DNA of 64,000 nt. Origin: Moraxellaceae bacterium (GTDB lineage: Bacteria > Pseudomonadota > Gammaproteobacteria > Pseudomonadales > Moraxellaceae). Positions 43,147 to 51,928 of this stretch are shown one piece after another. The stretch is taken from the NCBI GenBank assembly GCA_024234595.1, contig JACKNZ010000006.1, positions 62,001-126,000 on the forward strand, in the 5' to 3' direction. Both the position numbers and the translations under genes were made by a program. The notes under the pieces were generated by a model. The model saw nothing but the letters and a program-made list of their open reading frames with translations, did not search any database and was not told where the DNA came from. The stretch's first letter is position 1; each line of letters begins with the position of its first letter.

Positions 43147-44484
43147 GTGGATATGCCACAAATTACGCCCGAACAAGCTTTACAATATGCGCCTGATGAT
43201 AGCTCGCTTAAAGCCGCTAAAAAATTAGCCCCTGCTCATCAATGGCAACAACTACATCTTTATCAAACTGATGATACTTTAACGGTATTATGGGGCGAAA
43301 TTAGCGGCAGTAGCTTATATCAAAGTGCTATTTTATTGGCCGATAACTTTGTTTTTCATTGTAATTGCCCTAGCTTTAAACGCCCTTGCAAACACAGCTT
43401 GGCTTTGCTGATGTGTTATGCCCAAAGTCAAAACTTGTTTAAGCAACAACAGCCTACACCCGATTGGCTCAATAAACATATCCAAAAGCATCACACTAGC
43501 CAAGCCAAAAAACAAGCTAAACAAGAATCTCCAGCCAAAGTGGTTGACGAAGCCGCCCAGGCCAAACGTGCTGCCGCACGCGAGCAAAAAGTCAATGCCG
43601 CCACCGTTGAATTGCAACAATGGTTGGTTGATTTATTACGCACAGGTTTAGCCCAAGCCAAAACCCTGAGTTATAGCCATTTTGAACGCATCAAAAGCCG
43701 TTTAGTTGACGGCCAAGCCAGTGGTTTAGTGAGCCTAATTGACGATTTACAATCGGCCCTTGCCCATCAAGACTGGCAACAACGTGCTGCCGCGCAAGTG
43801 GGTAAAATCCAATTATTGTTATCGGCTTATCAACGCCTTGCACAATTACCTGCGCCGTTACAAGCCGATGTGCGTAGCCTGATTGGTTGGACTACCTCAC
43901 AAGAGCAAGTATTAGCCAACAGCGAAGCAGCGCAAGAATGGTTGATTGTGGGTAATCGTGAATTAGAAGGTGTGAATGGTTTACGTTATCGCCGTCAATG
44001 GTTGTGGCATAGTCAAAAACAGCAAGCGGCCTTAGTGCTACAGTTTGCGGCAGGGTTTCAACCCTTAGCCCCTGCATGGCCAAACAAACACCGTTTTAGT
44101 GCCGAAGTAGCTTGGTACCCGAGTGCATGGCCGCAACGGATTGCCATAAAAAGCCAAACGCCCTTGCAAGTGCTTGATGATACCCCCAACTGTGGTTATG
44201 CCAACATCGAACAAGCGTTGCAACATCAGGCACAAGCCTTGGCGGCTAATCCGTTTTTGGGGATTTTTCCCATGTTATTACAACAGCTTGTGCCGCATGA
44301 TGATAATGGCCAACTCTGGCTGATTGATAGCCAACAACACGCCTTGCCCTTGCAAGTAGCTGGCTCGGTGTGGCCATTATTAGCCTTATCAGCAGGACAC
44401 CCGATTAGCATTTTTGGCGAGTGGGACGGTTATGTGTTGACAGGATTAAGCGCATGGACAAGCCAAGAGGTGATTAGTTTATGA
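43147..44484 (+). CDS. SWIM zinc finger protein (part of the MoxR-VWA gene set)
   Basis: About 445 residues. I place the start at GTG 43147 (AAGGA nine bases upstream) or ATG 43153; a longer reading from 43048 has no ribosome site and overlaps the promoter region. The SWIM motif is C72-x-C74-x6-C81-x-H83 ('CNCPSFKRPCKH'), expected to bind DNA or protein. A Lys/Ala-rich linker (~120-165) and a helical C-terminal part follow. It overlaps the DUF5691 gene by 4 bases. In my recollection the same pair sits next to MoxR, DUF5682 and VWA genes in many bacteria; here those are 5 kb downstream. Confidence 0.85.
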   Translation: MDMPQITPEQALQYAPDDSSLKAAKKLAPAHQWQQLHLYQTDDTLTVLWGEISGSSLYQSAILLADNFVFHCNCPSFKRPCKHSLALLMCYAQSQNLFKQQQPTPDWLNKHIQKHHTSQAKKQAKQESPAKVVDEAAQAKRAAAREQKVNAATVELQQWLVDLLRTGLAQAKTLSYSHFERIKSRLVDGQASGLVSLIDDLQSALAHQDWQQRAAAQVGKIQLLLSAYQRLAQLPAPLQADVRSLIGWTTSQEQVLANSEAAQEWLIVGNRELEGVNGLRYRRQWLWHSQKQQAALVLQFAAGFQPLAPAWPNKHRFSAEVAWYPSAWPQRIAIKSQTPLQVLDDTPNCGYANIEQALQHQAQALAANPFLGIFPMLLQQLVPHDDNGQLWLIDSQQHALPLQVAGSVWPLLALSAGHPISIFGEWDGYVLTGLSAWTSQEVISL

Positions 44485-45941
44485 GCGCATGGCAACAACT
44501 TCAAATATCGGCATTATTAGGCACACAAAAAAACAGTCCAAGCCCTCAATGGTCAACCGAGCTTGCGCCAATAATGAGTCAACTCTACGACAACACGCTA
44601 CTTAATCAACTGGCGGCCATGAGTGCCTATCAACGAGCAGCTTATACCCCTGTTAGCATGACTTTAGCCCCTCCTGCTCCAGCCGACGTATTACACAGCG
44701 CCACCCTCGCCCAACAAAAATGGTTAGTGTATTTATTAAGTTATGAAGGACAAGACTATTTGTTAGATTGGCTGAGTTTGGCGGCACAAAAACAAGTCGC
44801 TTTTCCTGCCGCGCAATTACCTGAGCTGTTAGACATTGGCAATAAAAACAAAAAACTGCGTTTAGCCATTAGTCAAGTTGCTGGCCAACGTGGTGCGTGG
44901 TTAGCACAACGTAATAGCGATTGGCAATGGTTACAAGGCGGTCAAATCTCGCTAGAAAATGAACAATTAATGGACTATTGGCATACCGCCTCGGCAGCTA
45001 GTCGTGAGTTATTATTTGAGCGTTTACGCTTGGCTAACCCTGCGCAAGCACGCACGTTTTTGCAACAAGTTTGGCAAGAAGAAGCCGCCGCCACGCGCAA
45101 ATTATTATTAGAAAAATGCGCCATCAATCTTAGCCTAGATGACCATGACTTTTTGGAAGGCTGTTTAGATGATAGAAGTCGCATTGTTAAAGAGCAAACC
45201 GTTGACTTATTAGCCAGTTTACAAGGCTCATTATTACAACAACGCCTACAACACTCACTTAGCCAACATCTGACACTAAAAAAAGGCTTAATTCATAAAA
45301 GCTTGCAGGTTGAAGCGATTGAACAAGTGAGCGAGGCCTTAGAGCGTGATGGGCTAAATCCAAAAGCGGCTGATATTAAAAATGGCTTGGGTGAAAAAGC
45401 CCAATGGTTGCGCGATGTGAGTGCTGGGGTATCTTTAGAGTGGCTATCGTCTCATTATGAGTTACAAGCAGAGGCATTTATTGTTGCTGCCCTTAAAACG
45501 GATTGGGCAGAAGCGATACTAACAGGACTCAGCACCGCCGCCATTCGTCAAAAACACAGCCTTTGGCTCAAAGCATTGCTTGAGGTGGATAGCAAAAAAC
45601 TGGCTTTGCCACGTTTTAAGTTATTTGATGCGTTATCCATCGCAGATAGAGAGTCTTGGTTATTGGCATATGCCGCCCAAAGCAAAAAAGAGCTAGAGCG
45701 CGGTTCACTGTTGTTACAGTTTTTTTATCAAAGCCAACCGTGGCATTGGTCGCGTTATTTTACTATTGCGGTAATAGAGGTATATCAGCAGCAACTTAAA
45801 TTGCAACAATCCAATAATCAGTTAGGCCATTATTTGGCACGTTATGGCGATGCACAATTAGCACAAGCAGCCAATCAATATCCTCATCAACTGGTAAATA
45901 CATGGTTGATGAGAATGGAGATTGGGCAGGCGTTTGCATGA
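44481..45941 (+). CDS. DUF5691-family protein
   Basis: 486 residues, mostly helical, with a HEAT-like part ('RSRIVKEQTVDLLASLQGSL'). Family assignment rests on its N-terminal pattern ('SALLGTQK...', 'LHSATLAQQKWLVYLLSYEG') and its position after the SWIM gene, to which it is translationally coupled. No catalytic residues are apparent; a scaffold or adaptor role is possible. Downstream the gene set is broken by palindromic repeats and TA genes. Confidence 0.78.
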   Translation: MSAWQQLQISALLGTQKNSPSPQWSTELAPIMSQLYDNTLLNQLAAMSAYQRAAYTPVSMTLAPPAPADVLHSATLAQQKWLVYLLSYEGQDYLLDWLSLAAQKQVAFPAAQLPELLDIGNKNKKLRLAISQVAGQRGAWLAQRNSDWQWLQGGQISLENEQLMDYWHTASAASRELLFERLRLANPAQARTFLQQVWQEEAAATRKLLLEKCAINLSLDDHDFLEGCLDDRSRIVKEQTVDLLASLQGSLLQQRLQHSLSQHLTLKKGLIHKSLQVEAIEQVSEALERDGLNPKAADIKNGLGEKAQWLRDVSAGVSLEWLSSHYELQAEAFIVAALKTDWAEAILTGLSTAAIRQKHSLWLKALLEVDSKKLALPRFKLFDALSIADRESWLLAYAAQSKKELERGSLLLQFFYQSQPWHWSRYFTIAVIEVYQQQLKLQQSNNQLGHYLARYGDAQLAQAANQYPHQLVNTWLMRMEIGQAFA

Positions 45942-45953
45942 TGTAGGAGCTAG

Positions 45954-45993
45954 GTAGCCATAATCCCGTGTTGCGTACAACGAACACGGGCTA
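45954..45993. repeat. Palindromic repeat GTAGCC...CCCGTGTT/AACACGGG...GGGCTA
   Basis: Single-arm relative of the 112-bp element at 46693-46804; the two flank the HigBA-type pair. Confidence 0.55.
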
Positions 45994-46045
45994 GGCTATA
46001 AGTTTGCTTATTTGCCTTATTTATCATTTATGATAAAATCAAACC

Positions 46046-46378
46046 ATGACTTACACTATTAAATTTTACAGTCCTGACGTACAGCAGGAAATTAATGCAC
46101 TACCACTTGGTTTACGAGTACGCTATACCGCACTGGCGGAACGTATGAAAAAAGTAGGCGCAAATTTGCATGAGCCGCACACTAAGGCAATGGGTGATGG
46201 CTTGTTTGAAATGCGCCTTAAAGCCAGCGAGGGTATCGCGCGCGTGATGTACTGTACTTTGGTGGGTCAACGTATTTACATGCTACACAGTTTTGTTAAA
46301 AAGACCGATAAAACGCCAAAAAAAGACCTAGAACTGGCAATCAAACGTATGAAAGAGGTGAAAAATGACAATTTCTGA
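46046..46378 (+). CDS. HigB/RelE-type toxin (Gp49-like)
   Basis: 110 residues. 'EMRLKASEGIARVMYCTLVG' and 'RIYMLHSFVKKTDKTPKKDL' are diagnostic of the phage-derived Gp49/HigB family, ribosome-dependent mRNA interferases. Toxin-first order and a 14-base overlap with the HigA-type antitoxin gene fit the HigBA layout. Flanked by related palindromic repeats on both sides. Confidence 0.9.
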   Translation: MTYTIKFYSPDVQQEINALPLGLRVRYTALAERMKKVGANLHEPHTKAMGDGLFEMRLKASEGIARVMYCTLVGQRIYMLHSFVKKTDKTPKKDLELAIKRMKEVKNDNF

Positions 46379-46670
46379 GACCATGATGACCCATGATGAA
46401 ATGGTTGCACAATGGATGCAAGACCCAGAGTTTAGAGAAGAACTTGAGCGCGTAGAACGTGAAGAAATGCCTATGCTAGATGCTATTTTAGCCTTGCGTA
46501 AAGAAGTTGGCTTAACTCAAGCCCAAATTGCCGAGCGTATGAAAACCAGTATTCCTGCGGTATCACGCTTAGAAAATGCGCTTATTACAGGCAAACCGTC
46601 ACCTTCTTTGGCTACGTTAAAAAAGTATGCGGCGGCAATGGGTAAAACCGTACAAATTAGTTTTGTTTAA
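46365..46670 (+). CDS. HigA-type XRE antitoxin
   Basis: 101 residues. HTH_XRE domain at ~45-95: 'LRKEVGLTQAQIAERMKTSI' and 'PAVSRLENALITGKPSPSLA'. The acidic N-terminal helix ('DPEFREELERVEREEMP') probably binds the toxin. AGAGGTG precedes the ATG. Expected to repress the operon together with HigB. Confidence 0.9.
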   Translation: MTISETMMTHDEMVAQWMQDPEFREELERVEREEMPMLDAILALRKEVGLTQAQIAERMKTSIPAVSRLENALITGKPSPSLATLKKYAAAMGKTVQISFV

Positions 46671-46692
46671 GCCCACGTTTTGCCACAGTTTA

Positions 46693-46804
46693 GTAGCCCG
46701 AGTGACGTTGCAATGTAATACGAGATTACGACAGCGTTAAAACGATAAGCCATTGTTTTTGAATTATTTAATCCCGTATTTCGCGGTGCTTCATAACGGG
46801 CTAC
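46693..46804. repeat. 112-bp palindromic element GTAGCCCG...CGGGCTAC
   Basis: Terminal inverted repeat of ~38 bases with mismatches: the left arm GTAGCCCGAGTGACGTTGC mirrors the right arm ending TCATAACGGGCTAC; both contain AATACG(G/A)GATTA. It begins 23 bases after the antitoxin stop. Confidence 0.65.
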
Positions 46805-47094
46805 GGCACTAGTGGAAATCCTGTAATATCTGCAATTCATTTGAATAAACAAAAAGGGAAATATGTCATTCACGAGCTGGCAACAGCTTTTGGAAGAGAG
46901 AATTTTAATAACTGGATTAGCAAACGGAAAGAGAAGGTTATTTATTACAACAAAAACAAAAGCCCTGCAAATTCTACGCTTCCCCACCTCTTAGGACAGT
47001 CAAAAACTGCCCATGTGGGAGTAGTAGATAGCAAGGCTTCTAAGCAAAATATACTCACCCCCTCCGATGTTGTCAATAAATTGGAGACAGCAAG

Positions 47095-47174
47095 CGTAGG
47101 ATGGGTTGAGGCACGAAACCCATCCCCTCGATTTTGTTATACATGATGGGTTTTCTTCGTCAACCCACGCTACG
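47095..47174. repeat. 80-bp palindrome CGTAG..TGGGTTGA...TCAACCCACGCTACG
   Basis: Two ~30-base arms pair with few mismatches (both include AAACCCATC). Similar GTAGG(A/G)TGGGTTGAGGCACG palindromes are scattered in many bacterial genomes. It lies just past the YoeB-type toxin gene end. Confidence 0.7.
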
Positions 47175-47196
47175 ACACTCTTATTATCACACAACA

Positions 47197-47457
47197 TTAA
47201 TAAATATAATGATAACGAAGCTGTGCGATAAAAAGCTCATCGTTCACAAATTTGTACACCAATCGGTGTTCATCATCAATTCTGCGCGACCAATAACCTG
47301 ATAATCCATGCTTGAGCGGCTCAGGCTTACCAATCCCCTCAAAAGGCGTACGTTGAATTTCTTTAATAAGCAGGTTAATTCTTTTAAGCATTTGTTTATC
47401 TGTTTGCTGCCAAAACAAATATTCTTCCCAAGCCCTTGAAGAAAACGTCAGTTTCAT
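47197..47457 (-). CDS. yoeB: YoeB-type toxin
   Basis: 86 residues, standard length. The catalytic residues of YoeB are all at their usual numbers: E46, R65 and H83 ('LRYHYIY' at the C-terminus). 'EPLKHGLSGYWSRRIDDEHR' is the family core. It cleaves mRNA in the ribosomal A site. It overlaps the YefM gene by 4 bases. Confidence 0.94.
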   Translation of the reverse strand: MKLTFSSRAWEEYLFWQQTDKQMLKRINLLIKEIQRTPFEGIGKPEPLKHGLSGYWSRRIDDEHRLVYKFVNDELFIAQLRYHYIY

Positions 47458-47708
47458 TCTTCAATCAGCTCCTGTACGACACCTTTGCCTGCTTCAAGTT
47501 CTGCAATAGATTCGAGAAGTTTTCTGGCGTTAGCAGGAGAGCGTAATAAATAGGCCGTTTCTTCCATTGCCTTATAGTCTGCCAGCGAAACCATCACAAT
47601 CGCTTCTTCTCGTTTGCGCGTAATAATAACAGGCTCATGATTTAAACAAACTTTTTCCATCGTTCTGGCCAAATTAGCCCTAGCGGCTGTGTAACTCATA
47701 GCGTCCAT
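47454..47708 (-). CDS. yefM: YefM-type antitoxin
   Basis: 84 residues. 'MSYTAARANLARTMEKV' and 'VIITRKREEAIVMVSLADYK' (~28-47) form the YefM/Phd DNA-binding fold; the acidic C-terminus neutralises YoeB. GGGGTGA lies ahead of the ATG; the alternative internal ATG (third residue after) is less well spaced. Two TGTACA hexamers upstream match the known YefM operator core. Confidence 0.93.
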   Translation of the reverse strand: MDAMSYTAARANLARTMEKVCLNHEPVIITRKREEAIVMVSLADYKAMEETAYLLRSPANARKLLESIAELEAGKGVVQELIEE

Positions 47709-47725
47709 AAATCACCCCCAAAATA

Positions 47726-47743
47726 TGTACATTATCCTGTACA
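47726..47743 (-). promoter_or_regulatory. YefM-YoeB operator (two TGTACA hexamers)
   Basis: TGTACA at 47726-47731 and 47738-47743, 12 bases apart, 17 bases upstream of yefM. TGTACA is the core of the E. coli yefM-yoeB operator, so autoregulation is probably conserved. Confidence 0.75.
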
Positions 47744-47946
47744 TTTTAGTCATTTCTAGCAATTAAGCAATCTTCTGAATGCCTATTTCAACAAATCACA
47801 CCAACTAGACATCAATACTTATCATAATTGCCCCCCATTTGATAACTCGCCTCACAATCGGTACGATACTTGCCTAGCTTAAACATCAGAAACCAAAATA
47901 TCACTCTCAGATACTTCCCTAGGACTCAAGATACAGGAGTGTCCAT

Positions 47947-49212
47947 ATGACTTCCCTTAAACTTCATTGGCAAATTTTAATAGCCATTATTTTAGCCGCT
48001 ATTGCAGGCACATTAAGCGGCACAAATACCGTTATTTTGGGCATCAACATTTACGAGGTCTATCAATTTATTGGCACTTTATTTTTGAATGCCCTCAAAA
48101 TGATTGTCGTGCCGTTAATCGTTGCCTCCATTATTACAGGGGTGGCAGGTTTAGGACATAACGAAGCCCTAGGCCGTTTGGGATTAAAAACCCTCGGCTT
48201 TTATACTTTGTCGAGTTTTTTGGCGATTATGGTCGGGTTGTTGCTCGTCAACTTGGTACAACCCGGTATTGCTAATGGTCAGCCTATTAAAGAGTTACTC
48301 GGGCTAGATAGCCAAGCCGTTGCCGAAGTGACCGCCAAAGTCGCTGGTCGTGATACCTCTGATATTGTCGATATTTTTGTGCGTATGATTCCCACAAATG
48401 TGGTTGATGCGGCTGCCAATGGCGAGATGTTAGGCTTAATCTTCTTTGCGATATTATTTGGTTTTTTTATGACCAAAATTCAAAAAGAACATTACGACAC
48501 GCTAATGAGCTTTTGGCAGGGCATCATGGATACCATGATTGCTATGACCTTATGGGTGATGAAATTTGCGCCGATAGGGGTGTTTGGTTTAGTGGCTAAA
48601 ACCGTGGCCAGCACAGGCTTTGCTGCCCTTGTGCCATTGCTCACTTTTGCAGGGGTGGTGTTGGCTGGTTTATTAACTCATATCTTTGTCGTGTTACCTT
48701 TATTATTGTTTGTGTTTGTCAAAATTAAGCCACAAACCCACTTTAAGACCATGACCCCTGCCCTGCTAACTGCGTTTTCGACTGCCTCATCTTCGGCTAC
48801 ATTACCGATGACCATGGAATGCGTTAAAAAATCGGGTGCATCTAACCGTACCACCAGTTTTGTATTACCCTTGGGTGCAACGGTCAATATGGACGGCACA
48901 GCCCTGTACGAGTGTGTAGCGGCAATGTTTATTGCTCAAGCCTATGGTATTGAGTTGAGCCTAAGTATGCAATTTACGGTGGTGCTATTGGCTTTATTAA
49001 CCTCTATTGGCGTAGCAGGTATTCCAGCCGCTAGTTTGGTGGCCATTACCATTATTTTAACTGCCATTGGATTACCTGTAGAAGCGATTGGCTTAATTTT
49101 GGTGACTGACCGTGTGTTAGATATGTGCCGTACGGCAGTCAATGTCTATAGCGATTCGTGTGCAGCCGTAATTATTGCTAAAAGTGAGAAAGAGGTGGTG
49201 TATGCCCATTAG
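47947..49212 (+). CDS. Dicarboxylate/amino acid:cation symporter (DAACS family)
   Basis: 421 residues with eight membrane helices and two hairpins typical of GltPh-like transporters. Key sites: HP1 'AFSTASSSATLPMTMECVKK' (~279-298), 'NMDGTALYE' in TM7, HP2 'VAGIPAASLVAITIIL', and 'DRVLDMCRTAVNVYSDS' in TM8 (Asp and Asn that bind cation and substrate). The family imports C4-dicarboxylates or glutamate/aspartate; the Arg of TM8 (DMCRT) favours acidic substrates. It sits inside a patch of TA genes, with its own 230-base upstream region. Confidence 0.92.
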   Translation: MTSLKLHWQILIAIILAAIAGTLSGTNTVILGINIYEVYQFIGTLFLNALKMIVVPLIVASIITGVAGLGHNEALGRLGLKTLGFYTLSSFLAIMVGLLLVNLVQPGIANGQPIKELLGLDSQAVAEVTAKVAGRDTSDIVDIFVRMIPTNVVDAAANGEMLGLIFFAILFGFFMTKIQKEHYDTLMSFWQGIMDTMIAMTLWVMKFAPIGVFGLVAKTVASTGFAALVPLLTFAGVVLAGLLTHIFVVLPLLLFVFVKIKPQTHFKTMTPALLTAFSTASSSATLPMTMECVKKSGASNRTTSFVLPLGATVNMDGTALYECVAAMFIAQAYGIELSLSMQFTVVLLALLTSIGVAGIPAASLVAITIILTAIGLPVEAIGLILVTDRVLDMCRTAVNVYSDSCAAVIIAKSEKEVVYAH

Positions 49213-49220
49213 CTTTGATT

Positions 49221-49241
49221 ATTACGGCATTTTGCCGTAAT
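49221..49241. other. Small perfect hairpin ATTACGGC-ATTTT-GCCGTAAT
   Basis: Located 9 bases after the symporter stop and 24 bases before the TacA-type start. Either a factor-dependent terminator or the operator of the TA pair; no T-run follows. Confidence 0.4.
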
Positions 49242-49264
49242 ATAAAACAAAAGAGGATACTGCT

Positions 49265-49546
49265 ATGTCATCAACAACCGCTACCGCACGACTTGAAGCG
49301 CGAATTAGCCCCCAGTTGCACGCCATGCTCAAACGTGCTGCCGAACTACAAGGGCGAAGCATTACCGATTTTGTCGCGACTGCCGTACAAGATGCTGCTC
49401 AACGTGCAATAGCAGAAGCGGAAATCATTCACTTATCTATGGCAAATCAACAGTGTTTTGCACAAGCCTTATTGTCTCCACCGCCACCTAGCCCTGCCCT
49501 CGAAAGAGCCTTTGCTCGGCGTAAGACCTTATTGCGTGGTGAGTGA
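49265..49546 (+). CDS. TacA-type antitoxin (DUF1778)
   Basis: 93 residues. Ribbon-helix-helix N-terminus 'ARLEARISPQLHAMLKRAAE' and 'LQGRSITDFVATAVQDAA', then a toxin-binding tail ending 'ERAFARRKTLLRGE'. AGAGGA lies ahead of the ATG. It overlaps the GNAT toxin gene by 4 bases. Confidence 0.92.
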   Translation: MSSTTATARLEARISPQLHAMLKRAAELQGRSITDFVATAVQDAAQRAIAEAEIIHLSMANQQCFAQALLSPPPPSPALERAFARRKTLLRGE

Positions 49547-50043
49547 GTGTGATGTTTGAAGTAAAACCCTTTGACAAAGCCTATCACCGAAAACACTTTA
49601 ATAGCCGCTCAGAACCCTTAAATCGTTATTTACAGCAACAAGTATCGCAAGATATTCGCCGCCGTATTGCCGCTTGTTTTGTGGCATTAACCCCCGATAA
49701 ACACATTGCCGCTTATTATACTTTAGCCTCTGCCAGCGTATTATTAGCCGATTTACCTGCTGACATTGCCCAAAAACTGCCCAAATATCCCACCGTGCCT
49801 GCGGTGCGTATGGGACGTTTGGCGGTTGATGAAGCCTTTAAGGGGCAAGGACTTGGAGGTGCGTTATTGGCTGATGCTTTGGCGCGTGCGCTTAACTCAG
49901 AGATTGCTGCCTTTGCCTTAGTCGTCGATGCCAAAGATGCATCATCAGCCGCGTTTTATCAACATCATGGTTTTATTGCGATGCCCGACTCGCCTTTAAC
50001 ACTATTTTTGCCCTTAGCAACGGCAAGTCACATGATGCGCTAG
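49543..50043 (+). CDS. TacT-type GNAT acetyltransferase toxin
   Basis: 166 residues (or 163 from the ATG at 49552). The acetyl-CoA site is 'RMGRLAVDEAFKGQGLGGAL' (~88-107) and the catalytic Tyr is in 'AAFYQHHGF' (~142). TacT toxins acetylate the amino group on charged tRNAs and stop translation. 'FNSRSEPLNRYLQQQVSQD' at the N-terminus is typical of the family. GTG start overlapping the antitoxin stop (GTGA). Confidence 0.93.
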   Translation: MSVMFEVKPFDKAYHRKHFNSRSEPLNRYLQQQVSQDIRRRIAACFVALTPDKHIAAYYTLASASVLLADLPADIAQKLPKYPTVPAVRMGRLAVDEAFKGQGLGGALLADALARALNSEIAAFALVVDAKDASSAAFYQHHGFIAMPDSPLTLFLPLATASHMMR

Positions 50044-50050
50044 CTTTTTT

Positions 50051-50713
50051 ATGAAATATCTACTTACACTCATCGTGATTTTTTTAACAGCTTGCCACAC
50101 CTCACCTACTCCCATAAAGCCGCACTTTAAGGTCAGGTCATGTACAGGTGATATTGATCTTTATGTGATTAGTCATGGTTGGCATACAGGCTTTGCGGTG
50201 CGTGCAGCCGACCTTAATGCCTTGATACCTGAGTTGGCTTTACGCTTTCCTCATAAACAATTTTACGAAATTGGTTGGGGTGATGCAGGTTTTTATCAAG
50301 CCAATCAAATAACAACTGGCCTGACATTAAGAGCCATGTTTTGGTCATCTGGCAGTGTGGTACATATCGTCAGTTTTAATGAAAATCCAAATATTTACTT
50401 TGAGCAAAGTACGGTGCAACTGATTAAAACAAACCCAGATGCTTATAACTCATTACTTCAATTTATTAAAACCAGTTTAAAAACAGACAATACTCAACGC
50501 ATTATCAAAGAAAACAAGGGGATTTATGGTGACAGTCAATTTTATACTGGCATTGGCAATTATCACCTATTTAATACCTGTAATAAGTGGACAGCCAAAG
50601 GATTATACAGTGCAGGATTGGATATTAACCCTTTGTTAAAACTCACTTCTTCTAGTGTAATGACAGCCGTGACAAACTTTTGCCCGACTAACGATATATC
50701 ATCATCTAAATAG
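50051..50713 (+). CDS. DUF2459 lipoprotein
   Basis: 220 residues. Lipoprotein signal with Cys in 'IFLTACHTS' (~15). 'ISHGWHTGFAV' (~41-51), 'FYEIGWGDAGFYQA' and 'NYHLFNTCNKWTAKGL' are the conserved blocks of DUF2459/TIGR02117; the His and Cys in these blocks suggest a cysteine-peptidase/amidase-like site (NlpC-like), but this is unproven. It starts 7 bases after the TacT-type stop, so it may be read from the same transcript. Confidence 0.83.
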   Translation: MKYLLTLIVIFLTACHTSPTPIKPHFKVRSCTGDIDLYVISHGWHTGFAVRAADLNALIPELALRFPHKQFYEIGWGDAGFYQANQITTGLTLRAMFWSSGSVVHIVSFNENPNIYFEQSTVQLIKTNPDAYNSLLQFIKTSLKTDNTQRIIKENKGIYGDSQFYTGIGNYHLFNTCNKWTAKGLYSAGLDINPLLKLTSSSVMTAVTNFCPTNDISSSK

Positions 50714-50745
50714 GAAGCATTAGTGACAATAAAACGACCTCTTTA

Positions 50746-50762
50746 GCGACAAAAAATGTCGC
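50746..50762 (+). terminator. Small hairpin after the DUF2459 gene
   Basis: GCGACA-AAAAA-TGTCGC, 32 bases after the stop. T-poor downstream, so only a weak candidate terminator. Confidence 0.3.
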
Positions 50763-50838
50763 CACACTCTTTTAACACACTAGCCAAAATCCCCCTCTCG
50801 CCCCATAATCCAAGCACTCAAATCAGGAAGACGACAAC

Positions 50839-51918
50839 ATGACCAACGTACTGCGCCAACGTGCCGAACACCAATTTTTACACGAACTCGATGCCCTTGC
50901 CGCTCAAGACCATAAAACTAAACCGCCGCAATGGAAACTATCTCCTCAAGCCGTTGTCACTTATTTATTGGGTGGCAAACTCGATAATGGTGTCGAAATC
51001 ACCCCTAAATATATTGGCAATAAACGATTAATGGAAATTGCCGTTGCCACCTTAGCCACTGACCGTGCTTTATTGTTATTGGGTGTACCCGGTACAGCAA
51101 AATCTTGGGTGTCTGAGCATTTGGCCGCCGCGATTAGTGGTGACAGTAGTTTGTTGGTACAAGGCACAGCGGGAACAAGTGAAGAAGCCTTACGTTATGG
51201 TTGGAACTACGCCATGTTATTGGCCAAAGGGCCTAGTGCGGAAGCTTTAGTGCCTAGTCCGATGCTTAACGCGATGAAGGACGGAAAAATTGCCCGTGTT
51301 GAAGAGTTAACGCGTATTCCTGCTGATGTGCAAGATACCTTAATTACCCTGTTATCCGAAAAAACCTTGCCCGTCCCCGAATTGGGCAGCGATTTTCAGG
51401 CAATTAAAGGCTTTAACGTGATTGCGACTGCCAACAATCGTGACAAAGGCGTTAACGAATTATCCTCTGCCCTCAAACGTCGTTTTAATACCGTGATTTT
51501 GCCTGTACCTGATAATTTAGACGAAGAAATTAGCATTGTGCAAAATCGTGTTGCATCACTCGGTAAAGTGTTAGAACTACCAGACAGTCCACCTGCCATT
51601 GAGCAAATTCGTCGTGTGGTAACGGTGTTTAGAGAGTTACGCTCTGGCGTAACAGAAGACAAAAAAGCGCAACTTAAAATGCCGAGTGGCACACTCAGTA
51701 CCGCTGAAGCAATCTCGGTGATGAGTAATGGTTGGGCATTAGCCTCGCATTTTGGTGATGGCTTAATGACCGCTCATGATGTGGCCGCAGGTTTAATGGG
51801 GGCAGTGTTAAAAGACCCTGTGCAAGACCGTGTGCCTTGGCAAGAATATTTAGAAACGGTGATGAAAGAGCGTGATGGCTGGAAGGATTTATACAGAGCG
51901 TGTAAGGCATTGGACTGA
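50839..51918 (+). CDS. MoxR-type AAA+ ATPase
   Basis: 359 residues. Walker A GVPGTAKS (82-89), Walker B 'ARVEELTRIP' with E155-E156 in place of Asp-Glu, sensor 1 'VIATANNRDKGVNEL', Arg finger region 'SALKRRFNTVILPVP'. MoxR ATPases work as hexameric remodelling machines with a VWA-domain partner; the VWA gene lies two genes downstream. The DUF5682 gene starts 10 bases past its stop. Confidence 0.92.
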   Translation: MTNVLRQRAEHQFLHELDALAAQDHKTKPPQWKLSPQAVVTYLLGGKLDNGVEITPKYIGNKRLMEIAVATLATDRALLLLGVPGTAKSWVSEHLAAAISGDSSLLVQGTAGTSEEALRYGWNYAMLLAKGPSAEALVPSPMLNAMKDGKIARVEELTRIPADVQDTLITLLSEKTLPVPELGSDFQAIKGFNVIATANNRDKGVNELSSALKRRFNTVILPVPDNLDEEISIVQNRVASLGKVLELPDSPPAIEQIRRVVTVFRELRSGVTEDKKAQLKMPSGTLSTAEAISVMSNGWALASHFGDGLMTAHDVAAGLMGAVLKDPVQDRVPWQEYLETVMKERDGWKDLYRACKALD

Positions 51919-51928
51919 GAACAACACC

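Larger units (their letters stand above)
46671..47196. other. 526-base gene-free region made mostly of palindromic repeats
   Basis: Contains the elements at 46693-46804 and 47095-47174. The 290 bases between them hold no convincing gene; a 101-codon reading with a TTG start runs into the second repeat and has no ribosome site. Confidence 0.6.

Noticed and set aside
46841..47146. 101-codon reading frame with a TTG start between the repeats
   Set aside because: No ribosome site, no recognisable domain, and its last ~16 codons lie in the 47095-47174 palindrome; probably chance or a remnant.
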